The notes beneath the pieces are model-generated. The model was given only the letters and a program-made list of their open reading frames with translations, did not search any database and was not told where the DNA came from. DNA of 5,822 nucleotides from an uncultured Clostridia bacterium (GTDB lineage: Bacteria; Bacillota; Clostridia; Oscillospirales; Acutalibacteraceae). This document shows, one piece after another, positions 1-5,822 of the stretch (positions within the stretch are counted from its first letter, which is position 1; every line of letters begins with the position of its first letter). Position numbers and translations under genes: made by a program. The stretch covers positions 1-5,822 of the forward strand of contig CALDPI010000243.1 of assembly GCA_937912045.1 (NCBI GenBank), given 5' to 3'.

Positions 1-792
1 GGAGACGATGTTTACGGCGTCCTTGCGCAGACCGATGGCGCGCAGGATGTTGATGCCTGCCGCGACCTCGGGGACGGGGTCGCCGGAGAGGGACACGCGG
101 ATGGTGTCACCAATGCCCGAAAGCAGAAGTCCGCCTATGCCTGCCGCAGAACGAATGGTGCCCATTTTACTCGTTCCTGCCTCGGTCACGCCGAGGTGAA
201 GCGGATATGGACAGCGTTCTGCCGCGAGGGTGTACGTATCGTACATAATTTTTGTATCTGAAGATTTGAGCGACAAGACAATGTCATTAAAATCAAATTT
301 TTCAAGCAGTGATATATGGTAAAGTCCGCTCTCAACCAACGCTTCGGGTGTGGGTGCACCGTATTTTGCCAGAATTTCCTTCTGGACCGAGCCGGAGTTT
401 ACACCAATGCGGATGGGAATTTCCCTTTTTGCGCAGGCCTTTACGACGGCGTGCACCTTTTCATCATCGCCAATATTACCGGGGTTTATGCGAATTTTAT
501 CCACCCCTGCCGCCGCACTTTCGAGAGCGAGCTTATAATCAAAGTGGATATCCGCGACGATTGGAACCGACACCGCCTCTTTAAGCAAAGGAATAAGCTT
601 TACGGTTTCCATATCGGGCACCGAAACACGAATAATCTCGCACCCTGCTTTTTCGAGCGCCTTTGCCTGTTCCACGTTACCTGAAAAATCGTGCGCAGGT
701 TTACAAAGCATTGACTGAATGAGCACGTCGGCTCCGCCGCCAAGCTTATATTTACCCACCTTTACCTGTCTTGTATTTTCTCTTTTATACAT
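1..792 (-). CDS. ispG: 4-hydroxy-3-methylbut-2-en-1-yl diphosphate synthase (IspG/GcpE), 3' end cut off by window
   Basis: IspG converts methylerythritol cyclodiphosphate to HMBPP, the next-to-last step of the cytosolic MEP isoprenoid pathway, using a [4Fe-4S] cluster and an external reductant. The 264 visible residues cover the N-terminal TIM-barrel domain and the linker. Family motifs seen are VSVPDME at 56-62, VPIVADIHFDYKLAL at 76-90, DKIRINPGNIG at 98-108, IRIGVNSGS at 127-135, PLHLGVTEAGT at 197-207 and GIGDTIRVSLSGDPV at 226-240. The window ends right after VNIVS, just where the family continues into the C-terminal domain with its cluster-binding CPTCGR cysteines, so those cannot be checked; full-length proteins have about 350 residues. 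The ATG lies 2 nt after the rseP stop, and a GGTGG site inside the end of rseP serves it. The segment after IQSM (28-37) is unlike the usual SMTNT sequence. The identification is secure. Confidence 0.97.
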   Translation of the reverse strand, partial: MYKRENTRQVKVGKYKLGGGADVLIQSMLCKPAHDFSGNVEQAKALEKAGCEIIRVSVPDMETVKLIPLLKEAVSVPIVADIHFDYKLALESAAAGVDKIRINPGNIGDDEKVHAVVKACAKREIPIRIGVNSGSVQKEILAKYGAPTPEALVESGLYHISLLEKFDFNDIVLSLKSSDTKIMYDTYTLAAERCPYPLHLGVTEAGTSKMGTIRSAAGIGGLLLSGIGDTIRVSLSGDPVPEVAAGINILRAIGLRKDAVNIVS

Positions 793-794
793 CC

Positions 795-1844
795 TTACAC
801 CACCAAAGACCAAATATCCTTTGCGGTTATCGCAATCATAATCAATATAAGCAGTACAAAGCCTATCGTATGGACGAGTCCCTCATATTTTTGCGGGACG
901 GGTTTTCTGAAAATCATTTCAATTAATATAAAAAGCAGTCTTCCACCGTCAAGTGCAGGCAGCGGCAACAGATTAAATATACCGAGGTTTATGGTTATGA
1001 GTGCCATAATCGGCAATATATCCATTATGCTCTGCTTTGCGACCGAGCCGATTGCGGCTGTGACACCAACAGGGCCCGAAACCGCGCTAATGCCGTATTT
1101 TCCCGTTATTAAATCAATGAGAGAAAACCACACCACGCGGCCGTAGGAAAGGGTCATTTTTGCCGTTTCTGCCACGAAGCTACCAAGGGTTTTATCAATG
1201 CCCTCAACCCAGAAATCCACCGCGATATATGACATACCCTCGGCTTCCTTCGTGTTAAACTTAACATCGGAAAGCTGCACCTTTTTGCCGTCACGCAGGA
1301 CGGTCATATCAACGGTGCCGTCCTTGACGCCCGTAAAGGTATAGCTCAAATCATAGGTTGTGAAAACACGTCTTCCGTCAACGCAGATGATTTTATCGCC
1401 AACCCTTAGTCCGCTGTTGACGCTGACGGCATTTTCGGCAAACTCTGCCACCTGTGTGCTTGTAAAGCGCTCCTGCGGAAGCAACATTACTGCCACAATT
1501 AAAAATCCCAAAAGCATATTGAAAACAGCGCCCGCCACGACCACAATCGCGCGCTTCAAGGCACGCTTGTTGCAGAACGCGTTTTCATCGTTGCTGTCTT
1601 CATCCTCGCCCTCCATTGCGCAATAGCCGCCGAAGGGTATGAGCTTTAACATATAGGTGGTCTCGCCCCACTTTTTTGACAGAAGCTTTGGGCCGAAGCC
1701 GACCGAAAACTCGTTAACCCTGACACCGACCGACTTTGCGGCAACAAAATGCCCCAGCTCGTGCACGAGGATTAGAAGCAAAAACATTAAAACCGCCACA
1801 ACATAGGGCCAAACGGATGAAAAAAACGCAACTATATCAATCAC
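795..1844 (-). CDS. rseP: Intramembrane site-2 zinc metalloprotease, RseP/RasP family
   Basis: This polytopic membrane protease (349 aa) cleaves transmembrane segments; in Firmicutes the family processes anti-sigma factors, signal peptide remnants and small membrane proteins. The zinc motif HELGH is at residues 28-32 in the first membrane helix, with the third ligand region LPALDGG at about 296-301. An acidic membrane-associated loop follows FGGY (71-90). A second helix spans about 98-122, one PDZ domain about 125-200 (GLRVGDKI at 145-152), then SGPVGV at 256-261 and C-terminal helices near 275-295 and 325-345. A single PDZ domain and about 350 residues fit the Gram-positive RasP type rather than the longer two-PDZ E. 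coli RseP. The start is a GTG overlapping the dxr TGA stop (GTGA); no well-placed Shine-Dalgarno is visible, which suggests translational coupling. The next in-frame ATG (residue 20) would cut into the catalytic helix. Substrates in this organism cannot be told from sequence. Confidence 0.96.
   Translation of the reverse strand: MIDIVAFFSSVWPYVVAVLMFLLLILVHELGHFVAAKSVGVRVNEFSVGFGPKLLSKKWGETTYMLKLIPFGGYCAMEGEDEDSNDENAFCNKRALKRAIVVVAGAVFNMLLGFLIVAVMLLPQERFTSTQVAEFAENAVSVNSGLRVGDKIICVDGRRVFTTYDLSYTFTGVKDGTVDMTVLRDGKKVQLSDVKFNTKEAEGMSYIAVDFWVEGIDKTLGSFVAETAKMTLSYGRVVWFSLIDLITGKYGISAVSGPVGVTAAIGSVAKQSIMDILPIMALITINLGIFNLLPLPALDGGRLLFILIEMIFRKPVPQKYEGLVHTIGFVLLILIMIAITAKDIWSLVV
800..804 (-). promoter_or_regulatory. 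Probable ribosome binding site of ispG inside the rseP 3' end
   Basis: GGTGG, one mismatch from GGAGG, is formed by the last Leu-Val-Val codons of rseP and lies 7 nt before the ispG ATG. The only other purine-rich bases (AAGG) touch the ATG and are too close to work. Confidence 0.5.
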
Positions 1845-2980
1845 CTACTACTGTATACAATTTCTCTTGCGGCGCGGTCTGCCTCGAATACGTCGTCGAT
1901 TGTGAAGCTCTCAACGCTCGGTTGTGCGTCACAGGCGCGGGAAACAAGCTCTGCTATCTGCAGGAAACTGATTTTGTTATTCAAAAACAGGTCAACCGCT
2001 GCCTCGTTTGCGCCGTTTACCGCCGCCGTTTTAAGTCCACCCTGCAAGGAGGCCTTTATGCAAAGGTCAAGGCAGGGGAAGTTTTCTCTGTCGGGCTTTG
2101 CAAAGGTAAGGGTTCCCACATCCGAGAGGGACAGCGGCTTACAGGGGCATGGGGTTCTTTCGGGGTAGGTCAGCGCGTACTGTATCGGCAGGCGCATATC
2201 GGCGGTGCCGAGCTGTGCAATGACGGCACCGTCGACCGTTTCAACCGCCGAATGAACAATGCTCTGTCTGTGCACCAGCACCTCAATATCGTCGGCGGAG
2301 ACCGAGAAAAGATGCACCGCCTCGATAACCTCAAAGCCCTTGTTCATAAGCGTGGCGCTGTCTATTGTGATTTTCCGTCCCATACTCCAGTTTGGATGGT
2401 TAAGCGCATCTGCCACTGTGACGTTTTTTAGTTCTTCTCTGGTTTTATTAAAGAAAGGTCCACCCGACGCGGTGAGAATTATCTTTTTTAAGGAGTTTTC
2501 GGGCAGGCCCTGCATACACTGGAAGATTGCCGAATGCTCACTATCGACAGGCAGGATGCTGACACCATTTTCTTTTGCCAAATTTGTGACAAGGGTGCCG
2601 CCCGTAACGAGCGATTCCTTGTTTGCAAGGGCAAGGGTTTTTCCTTTGCCGATTGCAGCGAGTGTGGGTCTGAGACCCGCTATGCCAACGATTGCATTGA
2701 GCACGGTATCCGCTTCGTCACACGCGGCGGCGAGGCAGACGCCATCCTCCCCTGATACGACCTGTATGTCGGTATCGGCGAGACGGACCTTAAGGTCGCG
2801 CGCAGCCTGTTCGTCAAACACCGCAACAATTCGCGGTGAAAATTCTCTCGCCTGCTGTTCGGCAAGCTTTATATTGCTTCCTGCGGCAAGGGCACAAACC
2901 TTATATCCGCCCGCACGTGCAACGTCGAGAGCCTGTGTGCCTATAGAGCCTGTTGAGCCTAAAACTGAAATTGTTTTCAT
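1841..2980 (-). CDS. dxr: 1-deoxy-D-xylulose 5-phosphate reductoisomerase
   Basis: Dxr (IspC) rearranges and reduces DXP to 2-C-methyl-D-erythritol 4-phosphate with NADPH and a divalent metal, the committed step of the MEP pathway and the fosmidomycin target. The 379-residue length is normal. The NADPH-binding GSTGSIG is at 8-14, LANKESLVTGG at 118-128, and the metal-binding DSE at 146-148 with E217. The substrate and loop residues S172 (ASGG), H195 (HPNWSMG), S208, N213 and K214 are all present; each sits 14 positions before its E. coli counterpart (S186, H209, S222, N227, K228), so the active site appears complete. The C-terminal helical domain contains AAVNGANEAAVDLF at 319-332. The start ATG is 11 nt after the cdsA stop, and an AGGA site overlapping that TAG stop lies 9 nt before it. 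The 3' end overlaps the rseP start by 4 nt. Together with ispG it places two MEP enzymes in one operon. Confidence 0.98.
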   Translation of the reverse strand: MKTISVLGSTGSIGTQALDVARAGGYKVCALAAGSNIKLAEQQAREFSPRIVAVFDEQAARDLKVRLADTDIQVVSGEDGVCLAAACDEADTVLNAIVGIAGLRPTLAAIGKGKTLALANKESLVTGGTLVTNLAKENGVSILPVDSEHSAIFQCMQGLPENSLKKIILTASGGPFFNKTREELKNVTVADALNHPNWSMGRKITIDSATLMNKGFEVIEAVHLFSVSADDIEVLVHRQSIVHSAVETVDGAVIAQLGTADMRLPIQYALTYPERTPCPCKPLSLSDVGTLTFAKPDRENFPCLDLCIKASLQGGLKTAAVNGANEAAVDLFLNNKISFLQIAELVSRACDAQPSVESFTIDDVFEADRAAREIVYSSR

Positions 2981-2989
2981 TTTTTCAAA

Positions 2990-2993
2990 TCCT
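2990..2993 (-). promoter_or_regulatory. Shine-Dalgarno site of dxr overlapping the cdsA stop
   Basis: AGGA shares two bases with the cdsA TAG stop and lies 9 nt before the dxr ATG, followed by an A-rich spacer. It is a modest match, and coupling to cdsA translation is likely. Confidence 0.6.
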
Positions 2994-3822
2994 AACTGTT
3001 AATCAGCGGCAGCCAATAAAGCATCGCGTGGTATACGGGTGCAATCAGCAGCACGCTATCAAAACGGTCTACCACGCCGCCGTGGCCCGGCATTATATTG
3101 CCGTAATCCTTAATGCCGACGGCACGCTTTATATATGACGCGCTTATGTCGCCAACCATTCCGAACACCGAAAATGCAACGGTCGCAGGTATAAAGGCAA
3201 TTATATTAACGTCGCCCCCTGTAGCATTGCGTGCGACGCAGGCCGCAACTGTGCAGATAACACAGCCGATTACACCGCCAACAGCACCCTCGACCGTCTT
3301 TTTGGGACTGAGCGCGGGGCAAAGCTTATGCTTGCCGAGGAACACACCCGAAAAATAAGCGAACACGTCGGTGCCCCAAGCGAAAATGAACACCAGCAAA
3401 AATGCAAACTTTCCGTAATTGCGGACTATGTTATCAAGGCAGTAAAAGGAATATCCCAAAAAGAGCGTATATGCCTGCGCGGCAACAAGCTCCGCGTATG
3501 AGGTTTTATCGTGCACCGTAAGCGACACGGTGAGAATTATTGCAACGAAGCCGAAATAAAGCGTGATGCCCGCCATGGCGCCGTAAAGCGAAAACGCAGG
3601 CACAAGCAAAAACGCAAAGGCACAAGAGAGCCCTGCTATAATATTATTTTTTACAATGCCTGTATTATGCAACAATTCGTATGCGCCGACCGCCGAAAGT
3701 GCCGACAGCACAAGTGTTAAAACAAGTGGAAAGCCTGTGGGCAATATGGTGTCTGTGCTTATTAAAATCACACCGATAAACAACAGCGACGCAACCACGC
3801 CCGATATAATTCTTGTCTTCAT
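2992..3822 (-). CDS. cdsA: Phosphatidate cytidylyltransferase (CDP-diacylglycerol synthase)
   Basis: CdsA is an integral membrane enzyme that joins CTP and phosphatidic acid to give CDP-diacylglycerol, the precursor of phosphatidylglycerol, cardiolipin and other phospholipids. The 276-residue protein is hydrophobic almost throughout, with about eight likely membrane segments. The family signature spans residues 229-255: SYIKR at 229-233, KD at 238-239, HGG at 247-249 and DRFD at 252-255, including the acidic residues that bind the catalytic metals. Other typical blocks are WGTDVFAYFSG at 149-159 and LSPKKTVEGAVGG at 171-183. The length fits the family (about 260-290 residues). The ATG lies 10 nt after the uppS stop with a GAGG Shine-Dalgarno 6 nt upstream. 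Its place between uppS and dxr is the usual one in Firmicutes. Confidence 0.97.
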   Translation of the reverse strand: MKTRIISGVVASLLFIGVILISTDTILPTGFPLVLTLVLSALSAVGAYELLHNTGIVKNNIIAGLSCAFAFLLVPAFSLYGAMAGITLYFGFVAIILTVSLTVHDKTSYAELVAAQAYTLFLGYSFYCLDNIVRNYGKFAFLLVFIFAWGTDVFAYFSGVFLGKHKLCPALSPKKTVEGAVGGVIGCVICTVAACVARNATGGDVNIIAFIPATVAFSVFGMVGDISASYIKRAVGIKDYGNIMPGHGGVVDRFDSVLLIAPVYHAMLYWLPLINS

Positions 3823-3828
3823 AAATTA

Positions 3829-3832
3829 CCTC
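3829..3832 (-). promoter_or_regulatory. Shine-Dalgarno site of cdsA
   Basis: GAGG follows directly after the uppS TAA stop and lies 6 nt before the cdsA ATG, so ribosomes ending uppS are positioned to re-initiate. Confidence 0.7.
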
Positions 3833-4549
3833 TTAAAGCCCGCCGAAACGACGGTTTCTTTTGTTGTACTCATCAATGGCTTCCTCTAAATGCTTTGGTC
3901 TGAAATCGGGCCAGAGCACGTCGGAAAACCAATATTCTGCATATGCCGACTGCCAAATAAGATAGTTGGACAGGCGGTATTCGCCGCTTGGACGAATGAT
4001 ATAATCGGGGTCGGGCTGACCTGTGGTATAAAGATTTTCCGAAATCAGCTCTTCGTTGATATCCGACGGGGACACACCGCTTTCCACAATGCGCTTAACG
4101 GCATTCACAATTTCATCCCTGCCGCCATAATTTATGGCGATGTTGAGATGCATTCCCGTATAATCTTTAGAGTCGGCCTCGGCCTTTTCCATCAGCTTTA
4201 CAATATCGTCGGGCAGAGGGGTTCTGTCGCCGATGAACTGAAGCTGTATGTTTTCGTCCTTAAAATTTTCGGTATCCTTTAAATACTGGCGGAAGATGCC
4301 CATTATATTGTTGACTTCCTCGGCCGGTCTTTTCCAGTTTTCGGTGGAAAAGGCATAGACCGTAAGATATTTAAGACCGATTTTGTTGCAATATCTTGCA
4401 ATATCCTTAAAATTCTTGCTGCCTGCGGCGTGTCCTGCGGTGCGCGGAAGACGGCGGCGTTTTGCCCATCTTCCGTTGCCGTCCATTATTATGGCGATGT
4501 GCGTTGGCAGTACGCGGTCTTCCCTCTTCTTTTTAGCAAAAAGCGGCAT
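3833..4549 (-). CDS. uppS: Undecaprenyl diphosphate synthase (cis-prenyltransferase)
   Basis: UppS adds eight IPP units to farnesyl diphosphate in cis to form C55 undecaprenyl diphosphate, the carrier lipid of peptidoglycan, teichoic acid and polysaccharide synthesis. From the chosen ATG it has 238 residues, normal for the family. The diphosphate-binding block MDGNGRWAKRR is at 22-32 (D23 is the catalytic Asp), H40 follows, and AFSTENWKRP is at 66-75. The IPP-binding region has R186, E190, R192 and S194, then WQSAYAEYWFSDVLWPDF at 199-216 with E205. These correspond to E. coli D26, H43, R194, R200, S202 and E213. The ATG at 4549 is chosen over an in-frame GTG at 4579, because it has a GGGAG site 9 nt upstream, gives the usual length, and the GTG lies inside the terminator-like hairpin. 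The block read as RPSGE is RTSGE in the well-known homologs. A decaprenyl product cannot be excluded from sequence alone. Confidence 0.97.
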   Translation of the reverse strand: MPLFAKKKREDRVLPTHIAIIMDGNGRWAKRRRLPRTAGHAAGSKNFKDIARYCNKIGLKYLTVYAFSTENWKRPAEEVNNIMGIFRQYLKDTENFKDENIQLQFIGDRTPLPDDIVKLMEKAEADSKDYTGMHLNIAINYGGRDEIVNAVKRIVESGVSPSDINEELISENLYTTGQPDPDYIIRPSGEYRLSNYLIWQSAYAEYWFSDVLWPDFRPKHLEEAIDEYNKRNRRFGGL

Positions 4550-4558
4550 ATTTAAAAA

Positions 4559-4563
4559 CTCCC
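4559..4563 (-). promoter_or_regulatory. Shine-Dalgarno site deciding the uppS start
   Basis: GGGAG on the minus strand lies 9 nt before the ATG at 4549 and just after the terminator-like hairpin. It supports this ATG over the in-frame GTG at 4579, which is part of the hairpin's 3' arm and has no such site at a good distance. Confidence 0.75.
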
Positions 4564-4569
4564 ACTTCC

Positions 4570-4599
4570 AAAAACCCACCAGACAAACTATCCGGTGGG
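4570..4599 (-). terminator. Terminator-like hairpin with short U-tract between frr and uppS
   Basis: Reading the minus strand, CCCACCGGA (4599-4591) pairs with TCTGGTGGG (4583-4575) to form a 9-bp stem with one G-U pair, closing a 7-nt loop, and five U residues (4574-4570) follow at once. It starts 7 nt after the frr stop and ends 20 nt before the uppS start. The U-tract exists only in the minus direction, so the structure points with the operon. The U-run is short and followed by GG, so termination may be partial: an attenuator or read-through terminator is as likely as a full stop. It could also be a processing or mRNA-stability hairpin. Confidence 0.7.
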
Positions 4600-4606
4600 A
4601 ATAAGG

Positions 4607-5161
4607 TTATATTTCCATTATTTCTTTTTCTTTTTTGTCGGTGCGGGTGTCAATCTCTTTACAGAACTTATCTGTAAGCTCCTGCACGTCCTTTTCACCT
4701 GCGGCCTGGTCATCCTCTGTTATCTGGTTTGACTTGCGCAGAGCCTTGATTTTTTCAATGGCATCGCGGCGAATGGAGCGAACGGCAACCTTGCTGTCCT
4801 CTGCCATACGGCGAATGTCCTTTGCAAGCTCACGTCTGCGCTCCTCTGTCAGCGGAGGGAATGCAAGGCGGATTACTCTGCCGTCGTTCTGCGGATTGAT
4901 GCCGATATCCGATGCGTTGATTGCCTTTTCAATATCCTTAAGGGTGGATGCATCCCAAGGCTGAATCTGCAAAAGACGCGGCTCCGGAACGGAAATTGCC
5001 GCCATCTGATTGATGGGGGTTGGTGCGCCGTAATAGTCAACGCTTACACGGTCGAGCACCGAGGGGTTTGCACGTCCTGCGCGGACGGTGCCAAAGTCAC
5101 GTTCGAGCGCGGCTATTGATTTTTCCATTTTTTCTTCACAGGTGAGTAATACTGTATCCAT
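4607..5161 (-). CDS. frr: Ribosome recycling factor
   Basis: RRF works with EF-G to split the post-termination ribosome after peptide release. The 184-residue length is almost exactly the family standard (185). The N-terminal helix carries FGTVRAGRANPSVLD at 23-37, the small domain II spans about 31-105 (YYGAPTPINQMA at 43-54, INPQNDGRVIRLAFPPLTEERR at about 88-109), and the long C-terminal helices of domain I follow. VRSIRRDA at 127-134 contains the conserved arginine (R132) known to be important for ribosome binding. The ATG has a strong AAGGAG site 8 nt upstream, sitting directly after the pyrH stop codon. A terminator-like hairpin begins 7 nt after the frr stop, so frr may be the last gene of some pyrH transcripts. 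Confidence 0.98.
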   Translation of the reverse strand: MDTVLLTCEEKMEKSIAALERDFGTVRAGRANPSVLDRVSVDYYGAPTPINQMAAISVPEPRLLQIQPWDASTLKDIEKAINASDIGINPQNDGRVIRLAFPPLTEERRRELAKDIRRMAEDSKVAVRSIRRDAIEKIKALRKSNQITEDDQAAGEKDVQELTDKFCKEIDTRTDKKEKEIMEI

Positions 5162-5169
5162 ACTTTTTT

Positions 5170-5175
5170 CTCCTT
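5170..5175 (-). promoter_or_regulatory. Strong Shine-Dalgarno site of frr
   Basis: AAGGAG begins directly after the pyrH TAA stop and lies 8 nt before the frr ATG. It is the closest match to the consensus in the window, consistent with high expression of a translation factor. Confidence 0.8.
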
Positions 5176-5822
5176 TTATTTTACTATTGTTCCAACGGTC
5201 TGTCCCTCGATAGCGCGAATGATGTTTTCGGTATCGTTGAGGTTGAAGACGAGAACAGGAATGTTGTTATCCATACAAAGTGATGCGGCTGTGCTGTCCA
5301 TAACGTGCAGGCCTTGTTTGAGCACGTCGATAAACGCGAGCGAATCATATTTAACGGCATTCGGATTCTTCTTGGGGTCGCTGTCGTAAACACCGTCAAC
5401 ATTTGTTGCCTTGAAGATTACGTCGGCACCGATTTCTGCCGCTCTGAGTGCGGCTGTTGTATCGGTTGAGAAGAAGGGACTGCCCGTTCCGCAACCGAAG
5501 ATTACAACCTCGCCTTTGCCGAGAGCCTCAACAGCGTCACGCTTGGTGTAAAGGTCGGCAATCTGCGGCATGCTGATTGCGGTAAGCACTCTCGCCTTTG
5601 TGCCAAGCTTCTCCAACTCGTCACAGAGTGCCAAAGAATTGATAACGGTCGCGAGCATTCCCATATGGTCTGCGGTAGTTCTATCCATTTCTCTACCCTG
5701 CCTACCACGCCAGAAGTTTCCACCGCCCACGATGATTCCAATTTCTACGCCTAAATTTTTAACGGCGATAATCTGGTCGGTGATATTATCTAAAATCTTT
5801 TCGTCAATACCGTTCCCCTTAT
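5176..5822 (-). CDS. pyrH: Uridylate kinase (UMP kinase), 5' end cut off by window
   Basis: PyrH phosphorylates UMP to UDP with ATP, feeding UTP, CTP and UDP-sugar pools; the bacterial enzyme is a hexamer of the amino-acid-kinase fold, unrelated to eukaryotic UMP/CMP kinase. The open frame runs to the window edge: 214 residues are visible, starting at KGNGIDEKIL, and roughly 20 N-terminal residues with the KLSGEAL phosphate-binding motif lie outside. Numbering from the first complete codon, IIVGGGNFWRGR is at 29-40, DRTTADHMGMLATVIN at 46-61 (UMP site), GCGTGSPFFSTDTTAALRA at 109-127, FKATNVDGVYDSDP at 136-149 and VMDSTAAS at 173-180. A GTG at 5730 is an internal valine (IIV-GGG), not the start. 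It is followed after 14 nt by frr, the usual pairing in bacteria, typically downstream of tsf. Confidence 0.97.
   Translation of the reverse strand, partial: KGNGIDEKILDNITDQIIAVKNLGVEIGIIVGGGNFWRGRQGREMDRTTADHMGMLATVINSLALCDELEKLGTKARVLTAISMPQIADLYTKRDAVEALGKGEVVIFGCGTGSPFFSTDTTAALRAAEIGADVIFKATNVDGVYDSDPKKNPNAVKYDSLAFIDVLKQGLHVMDSTAASLCMDNNIPVLVFNLNDTENIIRAIEGQTVGTIVK

Noticed and set aside
316..684. A 122-codon plus-strand open frame opposite ispG
   Set aside because: The minus strand there encodes continuous, well-conserved IspG; the plus frame shows no domain and no convincing ribosome site.
1578..1611. The acidic run in RseP (residues 78-89) as a possible insertion or special metal site
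   Set aside because: An acidic EGEDE-type loop after FGGY is common in RseP/RasP homologs of Gram-positive bacteria and is part of the normal membrane-associated region.
1736..2431. A 231-codon open frame on the plus strand opposite dxr and the start of rseP
   Set aside because: It is antisense to a fully motif-complete dxr, has no recognisable domain, and its product looks like a frame shadow (scattered Cys/Arg/Gly, no coherent fold pattern).
2259..3002. A 247-codon open frame on the plus strand opposite dxr
   Set aside because: It is Ser/Ala/Arg-rich low-information translation of the dxr complement, with no family motif; dxr accounts for the coding signal.
4547..4610. A promoter for uppS within the frr-uppS gap
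   Set aside because: TTGTCT in the hairpin loop and TAAATA next to the start codon are about 26 nt apart, too far for a sigma-A type promoter, and no better pair was seen.
5176..5730. A complete pyrH starting at the GTG at 5730
   Set aside because: The same frame continues upstream to the window edge and encodes typical UMP kinase sequence (GIDEKILDNITDQI and on to IGIIV), so the GTG is an internal valine and the gene is cut by the window.

Overview
This window looks like a chromosomal housekeeping segment from a low-to-mid GC member of the Firmicutes (Bacillota), most likely class Clostridia, possibly an Oscillospiraceae/Ruminococcaceae-type gut bacterium. The grounds are the gene order, purine-rich Shine-Dalgarno sites, a single-PDZ RasP-type RseP, and protein sequence style. 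The taxonomic call is an inference from gene order and motifs; no database was consulted.

All seven genes lie on the minus strand, so the operon reads from the right end of the window to the left: pyrH (5' end cut off by the window) - frr - uppS - cdsA - dxr - rseP - ispG (3' end cut off). Every reading frame is intact and each protein carries its family's key motifs. Gaps are 14 nt (pyrH-frr), 57 nt (frr-uppS), 10 nt (uppS-cdsA), 11 nt (cdsA-dxr), a 4-nt GTGA overlap (dxr-rseP) and 2 nt (rseP-ispG). The only spacer with visible structure is frr-uppS. It holds a 9-bp GC-rich hairpin followed by five U residues on the coding strand, a terminator or attenuator that could split the pyrH-frr pair from the five envelope genes. 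No stretch longer than 60 bases lacks a gene, and no plus-strand gene, RNA gene, mobile element, repeat array or CRISPR was seen.

The genes share a theme. PyrH makes UDP for RNA and UDP-sugar synthesis, and Frr recycles ribosomes. Dxr and IspG are the second and the next-to-last enzymes of the MEP isoprenoid pathway, whose products IPP and DMAPP lead to farnesyl diphosphate. UppS extends farnesyl diphosphate to undecaprenyl diphosphate, the lipid carrier for peptidoglycan and other cell-wall polymers. CdsA makes CDP-diacylglycerol for phospholipids. RseP is the intramembrane site-2 protease used for envelope stress signalling and clearance of membrane peptides. This is a well-known conserved cluster in Firmicutes. 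I found no convincing sign of a previously undescribed system. The points worth a second look are the internal terminator-like hairpin, the start sites of uppS and rseP, and unusual residues in IspG and UppS.
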